A DNA stretch of 64,000 bases from Comamonas sp. lk (GTDB lineage Bacteria; Pseudomonadota; Gammaproteobacteria; Burkholderiales; Burkholderiaceae_C): contig NZ_UOOB01000001.1 in assembly GCF_900564145.1 (NCBI RefSeq), positions 2,296,754 to 2,360,753 of the forward strand, read 5' to 3'. The stretch's first letter is position 1. Every line of letters starts with the position of its first letter. Positions 1 to 7,727 of the stretch are shown here, piece after piece. The position numbers and the translations under genes are program-made. The notes below the pieces were generated by a model, which saw only the letters and a program-made list of their open reading frames with translations, did no database searches and was not told the DNA's origin.

Positions 1-2614
1 GCAGGGGAGCCTGTGCGCCTGCCTGGCGTTGCTGGTAGGACAGTCCGGTCCATTCGTATCCCACGCCGCGCGGCAACTCCTTGATGATTGCCTCTATGGT
101 TTCCATCGCTTGGCCGCTGCTGTATCCAGGGTTGACGTCGCCGCTGATGCTGAAGGACAGATAACCGTTGTAGCGAGAAATCTGGGATGGCCCATCTACC
201 CAGCGCACCGTGGCAAATGCACTCAACGGCACTTGTTCTCCTGAAGCATTGGGCACACGCATGGCAAGCAGGTCATCAGGGTTGGATCGGTCCATGGGCT
301 GCGATTGCACCACGACGCGCTCCAAGCGGCCTTTGTTGACGTAGTCGCCGACGATGGCCGACCCGTAGGAGGTCGAGATCGCATTGCTGATGGCATCAAA
401 GCGCACGCCTTGCGCCTCGGCCTTGTCGCGGTCTATCTGGATGTTGAGCTGTGACGAGTTGGGCAGCCCTTCCACCATGGCGTAAGCAATGGATGGGGAT
501 TCTTTCAGCTGGGCCAGAAGCTTGTCGCGTGCCTCGCTCAAGGTGGCAAGGCCCACTCCGCCACGGTCTTGCAGTCGCAGAGCAAAGCCTCCGGCGTTGC
601 CAAGGCCTTCGATGGGCGGTGGGTTGATTGCCATGACCTGCGCGCCATTGTGTGAGCCCAGGGTTTCGTTCAGCAAAGCTGTTTCGACATCAACGGCTTG
701 ATCCGGCCCGCGTTGAGACCAGTCCTTGAGCGTTGGAAACGATATCGCCGCATTTTCTCCGCTGCCCGCAAAACTCCATCCCACGATGGTGATGGTCTGC
801 TCCACGGCATCTCGCGATGCCAGGTAGCTCTCTAGCTCCGACACCACAGCTTCGGTACGGCTGTACGTCGCGTTAGAAGGGAGTTGCACGTCGACAATGG
901 CATAGCCCTGGTCCTCGTTGGGTACAAAGGCTTCAGGCAGTTGCAGATAGGAGGCCGCCAGAATGGCAACGAGTGCGGCATATACCGCCATATAGCGTCC
1001 AGTTTTGCGCACCATTTTCTGGTTCAAAGCATCAAATCGCTGGGTCAGACGAGCAAAGAAGCGATTGAACCATCCGAAAAATCCACGCTTTTCTTCGTGG
1101 TGGCCTTTGGGAATGGGCTTGAGCAAGGTCGCGCACAAGGCGGGGGTGAGTGTCAGTGCCAGGAATCCGGAAAAAAGAATGGATACCGCCAAAGCCAGGG
1201 CGAACTGTTGATAAATGATCCCCACCGACCCGGACATAAAGCCCAGGGGAAGGAATACGGCGATAAGCACCAGCGTGATGCCCACGATGGCGCCAGACAC
1301 CTGCTGCATGGCCTTGACCGTCGCATCGCGCGGCGAGAGCCCTTCCTCAACCATCAGGCGCTCCACGTTCTCGACGACCACGATGGCGTCATCCACCAGA
1401 ATGCCGATGGCCAGCACCATGCCAAACATGGTCATCATGTTGACCGAGAAGCCCAAGCCATACATCACGGCAAAGGTGCCCATCAAGCACACGGGCACCA
1501 CAATCGTCGGTATGAGCGTGTAGCGAATATTTTGCAAAAACAGCCACATCACCAGGAACACCAGAACAATTGCTTCCAGCAAGGTGGCAACTACTTTCTT
1601 GATCGCTACTTCCACGAACAGCGAGGTATCGTAAGGAATCGCGAAAGTGACGTCCTGCGGAAAATTGGCACTCAATTCCTGCAGCTTTTGCTTCACTGCC
1701 GACGCTGTGGCGATCGCATTGGCGCCCGGGGCCAGCAACACGGCACCGGCTACGGCGCGTTTGCCATCCAGGCGTGACTCAAAGCTGAAATCCTGAAGAT
1801 TGCTTTCCATGCGCGCAACATCGGCCAGGCGAACAGAGGAGCCGTCGGCGTTGGCGCGCAGAATAATGTGTCCAAACTCCTCGGGGCTGCGCTTGGTGCC
1901 TTGCATGGTCAGCGTTGCCGTCAACATCTGATCGGTCGCACTGGGGCGGCTGCCGAAGCTGCCAGCAGGCACTTGGATGTTTTGGGCCTGAATGGCGGCG
2001 CTCACATCGGCGATGGACAGGCCGTATCCGAGCAATTTGGTTGAATCGACCCATACTCGCATCGAAGGTTCCGCGCTGAAGAACTGCACCTTGCCAACGC
2101 CTGGCAGGCGACGGATTTCCTTGTTCACATAGCGGGTCGCGTAGTCGGCGAGTTCAACAACGTCCTTGGTGGAGTCTTTGTCTTTGAACGTGAGCGCATA
2201 GATCAGCAGAAAGCCTGCGTTGGCTTGCTCGACTTGCAGACCCAGTTGCCGAACGGCAGCAGGCATTCTGACTTCGGCGTTCTTCAGGCGGTTTTGCACA
2301 TCGACCTGTGCGAGGTTGGGATCGGTACCGGGCTTGAAGGTAACGGTCAGCTCTGCCGTGCCACTGGAGCTTGAAGAACCAAAGTACAGAAGGTTCTTGG
2401 CACCGGACAGTTCTTCCTCGATAACGCTGGTGACCGTCTCGGCAATGGTCTGGGCCGAGGCTCCCGGGTACGACGCCATGATGGAGATCTGAGGCGGGGC
2501 CACATTGGGGAACTGCGAAACCGAGAGATTGGGTATGGCCAGCAAGCCTGCGAGGCAGATAAAGATGGCAATGACCCAGGCAAACTTGGGTCGACTGATG
2601 AAGAAGCGCGACAT
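1..2614 (-). CDS. RND (HAE1-type) multidrug efflux permease, 3' end outside window
   Basis: Inner-membrane proton-driven drug exporter of the AcrB/MexB class, which works as a trimer with a periplasmic adaptor and an outer-membrane channel. The start is fixed by the N-terminal signature MSRFFISRPKFAWVIA, typical of the family, followed by the first membrane helix and the porter-domain stretch QFPNVAPPQISIMASYPGAS. About 871 codons are present; the last visible ones read GYEWTGLSYQQRQAGAQAPL, the region just before the last membrane helices of HAE1 pumps, so roughly 180 residues lie beyond the left edge. No adaptor gene is seen upstream, where it usually sits; a TetR-family gene is divergent instead. 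Family call is secure; substrates are unknown. Confidence 0.93.
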   Translation of the reverse strand, partial: MSRFFISRPKFAWVIAIFICLAGLLAIPNLSVSQFPNVAPPQISIMASYPGASAQTIAETVTSVIEEELSGAKNLLYFGSSSSSGTAELTVTFKPGTDPNLAQVDVQNRLKNAEVRMPAAVRQLGLQVEQANAGFLLIYALTFKDKDSTKDVVELADYATRYVNKEIRRLPGVGKVQFFSAEPSMRVWVDSTKLLGYGLSIADVSAAIQAQNIQVPAGSFGSRPSATDQMLTATLTMQGTKRSPEEFGHIILRANADGSSVRLADVARMESNLQDFSFESRLDGKRAVAGAVLLAPGANAIATASAVKQKLQELSANFPQDVTFAIPYDTSLFVEVAIKKVVATLLEAIVLVFLVMWLFLQNIRYTLIPTIVVPVCLMGTFAVMYGLGFSVNMMTMFGMVLAIGILVDDAIVVVENVERLMVEEGLSPRDATVKAMQQVSGAIVGITLVLIAVFLPLGFMSGSVGIIYQQFALALAVSILFSGFLALTLTPALCATLLKPIPKGHHEEKRGFFGWFNRFFARLTQRFDALNQKMVRKTGRYMAVYAALVAILAASYLQLPEAFVPNEDQGYAIVDVQLPSNATYSRTEAVVSELESYLASRDAVEQTITIVGWSFAGSGENAAISFPTLKDWSQRGPDQAVDVETALLNETLGSHNGAQVMAINPPPIEGLGNAGGFALRLQDRGGVGLATLSEARDKLLAQLKESPSIAYAMVEGLPNSSQLNIQIDRDKAEAQGVRFDAISNAISTSYGSAIVGDYVNKGRLERVVVQSQPMDRSNPDDLLAMRVPNASGEQVPLSAFATVRWVDGPSQISRYNGYLSFSISGDVNPGYSSGQAMETIEAIIKELPRGVGYEWTGLSYQQRQAGAQAPL

Positions 2615-2732
2615 TGGTACGGACTGGAACAGAGGTGGTGCGGCCGCACCATAGCGCCCGCACAGTTTCGTGCGCAAAGGCTGGGCGCTAAGCCGCATCC
2701 CTTTGGTATTCACAAAAAAGCGTGTCAATGAT

Positions 2733-2764
2733 ACATTTTAGTCTCATTTGATATTTTAAAATGT
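2733..2764. promoter_or_regulatory. Operator-like inverted repeat between RND pump and TetR gene
   Basis: A perfect 8-bp inverted repeat, ACATTTTA and TAAAATGT, separated by 16 bases, sits in an AT-rich stretch between the divergent pump and TetR-family regulator. TetR proteins commonly bind such sites to repress both themselves and a divergent pump. The right arm covers the ATG at 2761, which argues against that codon being the regulator's start. Binding is inferred. Confidence 0.5.
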
Positions 2765-2838
2765 CATTTGGTGCTTTGTGGTCTCCAGCTATGTCTTGCA
2801 GGCACAATGGAGCCCATAAGAAATTCATAACTCCTCAG

Positions 2839-3387
2839 ATGACTCTCGAAGATGACAAGGCCTTGGCGGCATTGGCTGTTGCCATGGTTCAAAACCCTCG
2901 CGGTACCTACCAGGATCTGGCCGCGGCTGTAGGCGTGAGTCGCGCCACGCTCTACAGGTTTTGTCGTACGCGCGAAGAGCTCATACTGCGTCTGCTTCGG
3001 CATAGCTCAAGGCGTTTGACGGATGGCTTGGAAGACGCACAGCTTGAGGCAGGAGAGCCCAAGCAAGGGCTTGATCGTCTGATTGAGTCTCACCTCAAGC
3101 ACAAGGAGTTGGTCAGCTTCATCACCCAGTACTGGCAGGCCGACTCAGAGCTGGATCCTGAAATGGCGGCAGACTGGAAGCGCAATGAAGAAGCCATTGA
3201 TGCTTTCTTTTTGCGTGGCCAGCGTGCCGGGGTGTTTCGTATCGACATCAGTGCCTCAGCGCTGAACGACACGCTTGTCTGGCTCATCATTGGATTGACG
3301 GATTGCGAGCGGCGCGGGCGCATCGCGGGTGCTGCTTTGAGGGGCACGATTGCAGACCTATTTATGGCAGGGGCTCGCGCAGAGTAG
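2839..3387 (+). CDS. TetR/AcrR family transcriptional regulator
   Basis: DNA-binding repressor, probably controlling the divergent RND pump. The N-terminal helix-turn-helix is clear (TYQDLAAAVGVSRATLYRF), followed by an acidic, variable ligand-binding domain that includes FITQYWQADSELDPEMAADW. The frame is open back to an ATG at 2761, but the extra 26 residues do not look like TetR sequence and that codon lies within an inverted repeat, so the ATG giving MTLEDDKALAALAVAM is preferred; neither start has a good ribosome binding site. The product of about 182 residues is close to the usual 190-210. A hairpin terminator follows directly. Confidence 0.85.
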   Translation: MTLEDDKALAALAVAMVQNPRGTYQDLAAAVGVSRATLYRFCRTREELILRLLRHSSRRLTDGLEDAQLEAGEPKQGLDRLIESHLKHKELVSFITQYWQADSELDPEMAADWKRNEEAIDAFFLRGQRAGVFRIDISASALNDTLVWLIIGLTDCERRGRIAGAALRGTIADLFMAGARAE

Positions 3388-3410
3388 CGAGTTATTACCT
3401 GCTCCCCAAT

Positions 3411-3439
3411 AAAAAGAGCCTGCTCGGCGGGCTCTTTTT
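3411..3439. terminator. Bidirectional intrinsic terminator
   Basis: AAAAAGAGCC and GGCTCTTTTT flank a short loop, giving a GC-containing stem with A and T tracts on either side. It separates the convergent TetR and hydrolase genes and can serve both. Confidence 0.85.
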
Positions 3440-3464
3440 CGGCAGAAAGTCAGTTTGTGGTTTT

Positions 3465-4157
3465 TCAGGCCGCACTTGTGGTGGCTGCCTCATGAATCAC
3501 CTTGGCTACCTCGGCCGGGTGCGATGCAAGAGATGCGTGGCTTGCGTCCAGTGTGACAACCTTGCGCGCGTTCAGGCGTGAGGACATGCGAGTCTGATTT
3601 TCCGGTGAAATCATGCGGTCCTGACTGGAGATCTGATACCAGGACGGCTTGTGTTTCCATGCAGGATCGCTGACCGTATCGCCGAAGGTGCTTGCCAATG
3701 GCGCTTTCTGGCATGCCGCCATGACGAAGGCCTCGTCCGTCGTCAGATCCTGGCAAAAACTCTCGTGAAATTTATCTACTTTCAGCCACAGGTAACCATC
3801 GCTGTCCGGAACTAAATTGGGCGCGGCAATGGGCAGGTGCTGCTGCGTGATAGCGCCAGGGCTCTCACCTGCATCAGGTGCAAAAGCGGCAATGAAGACC
3901 AGTGCTGCCACATTGGGCAGATTGCCCGCTTCGCTGATGACGGCTCCACCATACGAGTGCCCGACCAAGACCACCGGGCCGCTGACCTGCGCAATCATCT
4001 TGCGGGTTCGTTCGGCATCGTCAGCCAGCGAGGTCAATGGGTTTTCTACCGCGCGTATGTCTTCATAGCCCAGACGTTTGAGTTCAAGAATGACTTTGCC
4101 CCAATGGGCGGCACCACCCCAAAATCCATGTACCAATATGACCGTTGGCTTGCTCAT
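3465..4157 (-). CDS. Alpha/beta fold hydrolase (EstC/MenH-like)
   Basis: Soluble hydrolase of about 230 residues. It opens with the beta-strand and oxyanion-hole sequence VILVHGFWGGAAHWG, has the nucleophile elbow GHSYGG (Ser of GxSxG), and a late His in TLDASHASLASHPAEVA, giving a plausible Ser-Asp-His triad. The start MSKPTVILVHG is preceded by GAGGAG at good spacing; an open upstream extension has no such site. The layout resembles the EstC/plant salicylate-esterase-like group, where related enzymes cleave small esters, but the substrate cannot be read from sequence. It stands alone between two terminator or intergenic regions. Confidence 0.85.
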   Translation of the reverse strand: MSKPTVILVHGFWGGAAHWGKVILELKRLGYEDIRAVENPLTSLADDAERTRKMIAQVSGPVVLVGHSYGGAVISEAGNLPNVAALVFIAAFAPDAGESPGAITQQHLPIAAPNLVPDSDGYLWLKVDKFHESFCQDLTTDEAFVMAACQKAPLASTFGDTVSDPAWKHKPSWYQISSQDRMISPENQTRMSSRLNARKVVTLDASHASLASHPAEVAKVIHEAATTSAA

Positions 4158-4339
4158 CGTACTAACTCCTCGTTCAAGGCTGGATGTAAAACGACCGACT
4201 GAGAATGGTGGCTGCTGGTGTACCTTGTGCTGCGCGGGCAGTTGTGAAAGTCGTGCCAATATAAGTCCATGGATAGAGAAGCAGTGTCAGGTTTGATCTG
4301 ACGCTGCGTGTCTTTCGGACGGTGTTCAATGTGAACGCG

Positions 4340-4648
4340 CTATGTCCTCGTACTCAAGAGTTCTTCCTGTGCATACCAGTCAGCGAATAATTTTCGCGAG
4401 TTTGCATCAAAGCTCAGGTTGCGAGATTGGCACCAGCTTTTGAACTCTTTGGGGTGGATGGTTGCGCGTATCAGCTTGTGCCCGGCTCGGCGCTGATGCT
4501 GCTCTCCAAGTCGGGCCGATTGCAGCCACTCCTCATACGAGCCAAAAGCGGTCTTGCCGTCGACCATCAAACGCTTCATGGCTTCGAATTCTGTCTCGCG
4601 AAACCAGATGACGCTGACGACCGGTGTCGGTGGAGAATTGTGGTCCAT
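4340..4648 (-). CDS. Hypothetical protein, 102 residues
   Basis: Unrecognised small soluble protein with a plausible GGGGG ribosome binding site before its ATG. It has an N-terminal stretch VVSVIWFRETEFEAMKRLM, a central basic segment, and a tryptophan-containing C-terminal half. No signal peptide or membrane segment is visible. It could be a stand-alone adaptor or a small regulatory protein; its composition is compatible with real coding sequence, but no function can be assigned. Confidence 0.6.
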   Translation of the reverse strand: MDHNSPPTPVVSVIWFRETEFEAMKRLMVDGKTAFGSYEEWLQSARLGEQHQRRAGHKLIRATIHPKEFKSWCQSRNLSFDANSRKLFADWYAQEELLSTRT

Positions 4649-4853
4649 ATCAACCCCCGTTTATGTTGCTAAGTGTGCAACTGAACAGCATAGACCTTGG
4701 TGGGTTGTTCTCCTATTTTTCAGGGGAATATGTATGAGTACCAAGGGGATGAGCGAGCCGCTCAGCTTCACTTATATGAAGGCTTTCGGCAAGGAAAAAC
4801 ACAGGCCATCCAAGCGCACGGCGCGACATTTCCAGCCCCTGTACCATGGCGGC

Positions 4854-5108
4854 ATGAAGCACATCAAGCCCATCGTTACCCTCGCTGCAGCAGCCGGACT
4901 ATCTGCCTGCGCAGCTCCCGAGCCAGCTGTGCCTGCACTTGGCATGGCCAACCCTGCATCGGTGTATTGCGTAAAGCTGGGCGGTACATCGGTGATGGAG
5001 TCACACGCGGCTGGGCAGGTGGGAATCTGTCATCTGCCTGATGGCACGCAGATCGAAGAATGGACGCTTTTTCGGAGAGATCATCCACAATCAGGCTCTG
5101 TTCGGTAA
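4854..5108 (+). CDS. DUF333-type small lipoprotein
   Basis: Short exported protein (84 residues). The start MKHIKPIVTLAAAAG begins a lipoprotein signal peptide with lipobox LSAC, so the mature protein should be anchored by an acylated Cys. The remainder, NPASVYCVKLGGTSVME through GICHLPDGTQIEEWTLFRR, matches the pattern of DUF333 proteins ('NPAs.yC...GG...G...C.lPDG...eeW.l.r'), which carry paired cysteines and are often annotated as hemolysin-like, without a proven function. The upstream in-frame extension is rejected because it would bury the signal peptide. Confidence 0.8.
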   Translation: MKHIKPIVTLAAAAGLSACAAPEPAVPALGMANPASVYCVKLGGTSVMESHAAGQVGICHLPDGTQIEEWTLFRRDHPQSGSVR

Positions 5109-5238
5109 AGTACCGAGTATTGCCGTGCATAATGTCGGGGCGCCATAAAAGTGCGTTTTTGGGCTCGTGCGGAGCGCTCCGCATCTGGAGCCTGATTCAG
5201 GTGTTCGAGCAATCGCACCAGCCGAATGAATCAAATAT

Positions 5239-5315
5239 CTGCCCGTAGCTCAGTTGGATAGAGCAACAGCCTTCTAAGCTGTGGGTCACAGGTTCGATCC
5301 CTGTCGGGCAGGCCA
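5239..5315 (+). tRNA. tRNA-Arg (anticodon TCT)
   Basis: A full cloverleaf of 77 nt can be folded: acceptor CTGCCCG pairs with CGGGCAG, the D arm is GCTCAGTTGGATAGAGC, the anticodon arm ACAGC-CTTCTAA-GCTGT has anticodon TCT, and the T arm is ACAGG-TTCGATC-CCTGT. Discriminator G and an encoded CCA follow. A phage-type integrase lies just downstream, so the 3' part of this gene is the probable attachment site. Confidence 0.97.
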
Positions 5316-5353
5316 ATTAAATCAAGGGCTTACGTGAGGCTCTTGAAAAATCT

Positions 5354-5429
5354 CCGCTCCGCAAAACTGGATGTTTAACCAGTTTTTTGAGCGCGTAAAC
5401 ACGTAAACGCTGAGCCCATTGCGGAGCGG
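5354..5429. repeat. Inverted repeat around the tRNA-Arg/integrase junction
   Basis: An 11-bp inverted repeat (CCGCTCCGCAA / TTGCGGAGCGG) encloses a terminator hairpin and two copies of CGTAAAC (CGTAAACACGTAAACGC). Position between tRNA and integrase suggests integrase arm sites or an att-proximal structure; this is inference. Confidence 0.5.
5363..5388 (+). terminator. Intrinsic terminator after tRNA-Arg
   Basis: AAAACTGG and CCAGTTTT form an 8-bp stem followed by further T residues, about 50 nt after the tRNA. It would end the tRNA transcript and insulate it from the convergent integrase gene. Confidence 0.7.
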
Positions 5430-5436
5430 GAATTCT

Positions 5437-6471
5437 CTATTTTGTGGCCTTTACTCGGGCCCCTCGCCGCAAGTAATGCCGTTTTGTGGTCTGTACCGAG
5501 GTGTGGCCCAGCTGCCTTGATGCGGCCAGCTCACCTCGATCATCCGCAACGTCATCAGCGGCCTTGGCCCGGAGGTCATAGAACCAGAATGCGCGAATCT
5601 GAGCAGCCAAGTCAGCATCGCCAGTCTTCGTTGCCGTTAATGCCGCAGCTTCACGCGCGGACGTAAATGCGTTTTTCAGCATATGTTTGGACATGGCTTG
5701 ACCCCGCTGGTTGAGCAGAAGACTGGCAGCCTCTGACCTAAAGCTACTTTTTCGCTCGGCGATCTTCGCTAACAAGGCCTGAAGTTGTCCCTCAATCTCA
5801 AAACGTAGCGGTGCTGAAGTCTTGCTTTGTTTGATGATCAGGAGTCCATCGACAATGTCTGCATGCGTGAGTGATAGGACATCCCCAGGCCGTTGCCCAG
5901 TCAAATAGGCCAGATCCATGGCGTGCTGAAGTGGCTCGTCGCTGTGCTCATAGACCGCGCTGTAAACGGCATCAGATATGTAGACTTCTCGCTTGCCAAG
6001 CGAGTGGCCCTCGATGCCTGCACATGGGTTCTCGCATTCAGTCCATCCCCATGCACGTGCAGTATTGAACATATGGGAGAACAGGCGCTTAAGTCGGTTT
6101 GCTGTTGTCGGCGTGCCCTTAGCCCATTGCAGCATTTGATAGATGTGCTTGGGTTTGATGGAGTTCAGCGGTGCAGGGGATGGCTGACAGAAGAATTCGC
6201 GCAGCTTTTTCATGTCACCGCGTTGGGTGGCCTGGGTCGTTGGTGCCTTTAGTGGCATTACCTCAGCCTCGTACCTGTCAGCCAGGTCAGCGAAAGTTTC
6301 AGACGCAGTCGCAATGGGCATCGCAGAGAGCTCAATCCATTTCTTTACTGCCTCTCGGTAGTCGCTTCCCAGTGGTATCTCTTTGCGCGGTCGAGAACCC
6401 GTGTCGAAGTAATAGTGAACATTCCCGGACTTTTGTTTGCGCGCCCGGAAATAGGGCATTGAATTAACCAT
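5437..6471 (-). CDS. int: Tyrosine-type site-specific integrase (prophage)
   Basis: Phage/island integrase of about 344 residues. The N-terminal arm-binding part starts MPYFRARKQKSGNVHYYFDTG; a core-binding SAM-like domain (APTTQATQRGDMKKLREFF) and the catalytic domain follow. Catalytic residues seen: Arg in AYLTGQRPGDVLSL, Arg in YDLRAKAADD (box II with Tyr in place of the common His), LGHTSVQTTKRHY with the His and the nucleophilic Tyr. It converges on tRNA-Arg, the presumed attachment site. The start overlaps the end of the upstream DUF4224 gene by eight bases, implying translational coupling; an ATG four codons further in is equally possible. Confidence 0.92.
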   Translation of the reverse strand: MVNSMPYFRARKQKSGNVHYYFDTGSRPRKEIPLGSDYREAVKKWIELSAMPIATASETFADLADRYEAEVMPLKAPTTQATQRGDMKKLREFFCQPSPAPLNSIKPKHIYQMLQWAKGTPTTANRLKRLFSHMFNTARAWGWTECENPCAGIEGHSLGKREVYISDAVYSAVYEHSDEPLQHAMDLAYLTGQRPGDVLSLTHADIVDGLLIIKQSKTSAPLRFEIEGQLQALLAKIAERKSSFRSEAASLLLNQRGQAMSKHMLKNAFTSAREAAALTATKTGDADLAAQIRAFWFYDLRAKAADDVADDRGELAASRQLGHTSVQTTKRHYLRRGARVKATK

Positions 6472-6697
6472 GACTCAGCGCAGGCTCCCAGGAAGGGGCC
6501 TGTTCTTTTTTCCTTGTAGAGCCTTCAATCGTTGAGCGAGTAACGATTGGGCGGCCTACGGCGTTGATATAGAACGGGATTTTCATTGTGCGGAGTGCCG
6601 ACACCTGGAGTTCTTCGCGCTTTTTTCCATTTTTTCCCGTGTTAACGCCGGTCAGCTCCTTGATTTCGTCTGGTGTAAGGAAGGTTGTCATATCCAT
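6464..6697 (-). CDS. DUF4224 phage protein
   Basis: 77-residue protein beginning MDMTTFLTPDEIKELTG, continuing through VSALRTMKIPFYINAVGRPIVTRS. This pattern (F-L-T-x-x-E-I-x-x-L-T-G ... Q-V-x-A-L-R-x-M-x-I-P-F-x-x-x-x-x-G-R-P-x-V) is that of DUF4224, a small family found next to phage integrases and thought to be an excisionase-like or DNA-binding accessory factor. Overlap with the integrase start fits a shared transcript. Function beyond that is not established. Confidence 0.82.
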   Translation of the reverse strand: MDMTTFLTPDEIKELTGVNTGKNGKKREELQVSALRTMKIPFYINAVGRPIVTRSTIEGSTRKKEQAPSWEPALSHG

Positions 6698-6861
6698 CCA
6701 ATCAAATTAAATGCCCCTCGCGGGGTCGAGCGGCTGCCGTAGCCAGCTGCTACTGATCCCACAGGCGCAGCGCGCTTGCATGCCCCGGATAGACCGGCAG
6801 CGCAGCAGTTAGGAGAGTTGAAGTGGTGGAGCAGGTAGGCCCGGTCTTCGGGCAGGTCCAC
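6688..6861 (-). CDS. Possible small phage protein with non-ATG start
   Basis: A 57-codon frame whose stop overlaps the start of the DUF4224 gene (ATATGA), giving sequence starting VDLPEDRAYLLHHFNSPNCC. A GTG is the first orthodox start; the frame extends upstream to ATA at 6882, which sits seven bases behind a GGAGACCTC identical in layout to the ribosome sites of neighbouring phage genes. It may be a gene whose ATG has mutated to ATA. Two adjacent Cys and no recognised domain. Weak call. Confidence 0.35.
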   Translation of the reverse strand: MDLPEDRAYLLHHFNSPNCCAAGLSGACKRAAPVGSVAAGYGSRSTPRGAFNLIGWI

Positions 6862-6900
6862 GGTGCTGGCGCTGGTTGCTATGAGGTCTCCAAAAAAGCA

Positions 6901-6924
6901 GAACCCCGCTCAGTGGCGGGGTTC
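6901..6924 (-). terminator. Prophage intergenic hairpin 1
   Basis: Perfect 9-bp stem GAACCCCGC/GCGGGGTTC with loop TCAGTG on the plus strand; on the minus strand it is followed by TTTTTT and then GGAGACCTC. First of six similar hairpins placed just before phage genes. Confidence 0.65.
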
Positions 6925-6950
6925 GTGGTTTGGTGGTTTTTTGTGAGGGA

Positions 6951-7226
6951 TCAGTTCTTATCCAGTTGAGACTGGTGGTAAGAGCAAAGCCTGAACCCTT
7001 GGTGTACCCGCTCATCGCAGTTCGGCACAGAGCATGCTTTCTTGCGCAGCAGGGGGGTGATGACTGTTTCATAGTTGAACTTTTGAGCACGACTCAAGGA
7101 TTCAAATCCTCTGTCTGCACACTGCTTGGCTGCCCCATGGGCAGGTGAGTCACGTACTAGAAGTCCTTCGTCAATCAACTCCTCAAGAATTTCCAAAAAC
7201 TCCTCTGCATCCGAGTCGTAAAGCAT
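6951..7226 (-). CDS. Hypothetical phage protein, 91 residues
   Basis: Small protein with a strong GGAGG ribosome site before its ATG. The first third is acidic (DSDAEEFLEILEELIDEG) and probably helical. The C-terminal half has two CxxC/CxxxxH pairs (KACSVPNCDERVHQGFRLCSYH), which could bind one zinc ion in a small finger. Such proteins in phage early regions are often DNA-binding or anti-host factors, but no family is recognised here. Transcribed with the other minus-strand phage genes. Confidence 0.6.
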   Translation of the reverse strand: MLYDSDAEEFLEILEELIDEGLLVRDSPAHGAAKQCADRGFESLSRAQKFNYETVITPLLRKKACSVPNCDERVHQGFRLCSYHQSQLDKN

Positions 7227-7343
7227 CAGTATTCCTCCAAGTGGTCAGACTAGTGAAACATGTATCTTTCGCTGATGCAATAGTCTTGATTGCTTGATTA
7301 CGGCTTAAACAATAGATTTGATGATATTGTTAAGTGAGCTTAT

Positions 7344-7727
7344 TCAGCAACACAAGGTGCCTTTCTGCGCCTGGGCGCGCTCTGCAATTTCAGCCAACGC
7401 AGCCTGAGCAAGGCTGAGAGTCGCGGTCGCAGTGATGTTCTGCTGCCTGATGATTTCAAGCTGCCTACGTTTGCGCGCAATCAGCCCTGCAAGAGCCTCG
7501 GCCTTGGTGCTGCTTACCCAACGCGCACCGGGGATCAATGCGAACCGCAGCTTCTGGTAAGGCCGCTCGACGGACTGCAGCCATGCGCCGCGTGGTGTTG
7601 CCTTCACGACTTTCCATTGCTGCCATTCCAACTCCATACCCTGATAGGTTTCCGAGCCGTCATCGATGTATTGACCTTCTACGCGGTGCAGTATGTCGTT
7701 GACCTTGGGTGTGTGCGTCTTGTTCAT
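7344..7727 (-). CDS. Hypothetical phage protein, 127 residues
   Basis: Begins MNKTHTPKVNDILHRVEGQY and contains WQQWKVVKATPRGAWLQSV, reminiscent of small phage early-region proteins that wrap a single beta-sheet domain, then a long probable helix or coiled coil (AEALAGLIARKRRQLEII...AQAALAEIAERAQ). A GTG codon directly before the ATG is also in frame. The TGATG junction with the upstream gene overlaps by one base, so the pair is translationally coupled. Function unknown. Confidence 0.6.
   Translation of the reverse strand: MNKTHTPKVNDILHRVEGQYIDDGSETYQGMELEWQQWKVVKATPRGAWLQSVERPYQKLRFALIPGARWVSSTKAEALAGLIARKRRQLEIIRQQNITATATLSLAQAALAEIAERAQAQKGTLCC

Noticed and set aside
884-1777. Plus-strand frame of about 300 codons opposite the RND pump gene
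   Set aside because: His/Gln/Gly-rich antisense frame; the minus strand encodes an unmistakable RND permease across the same bases.
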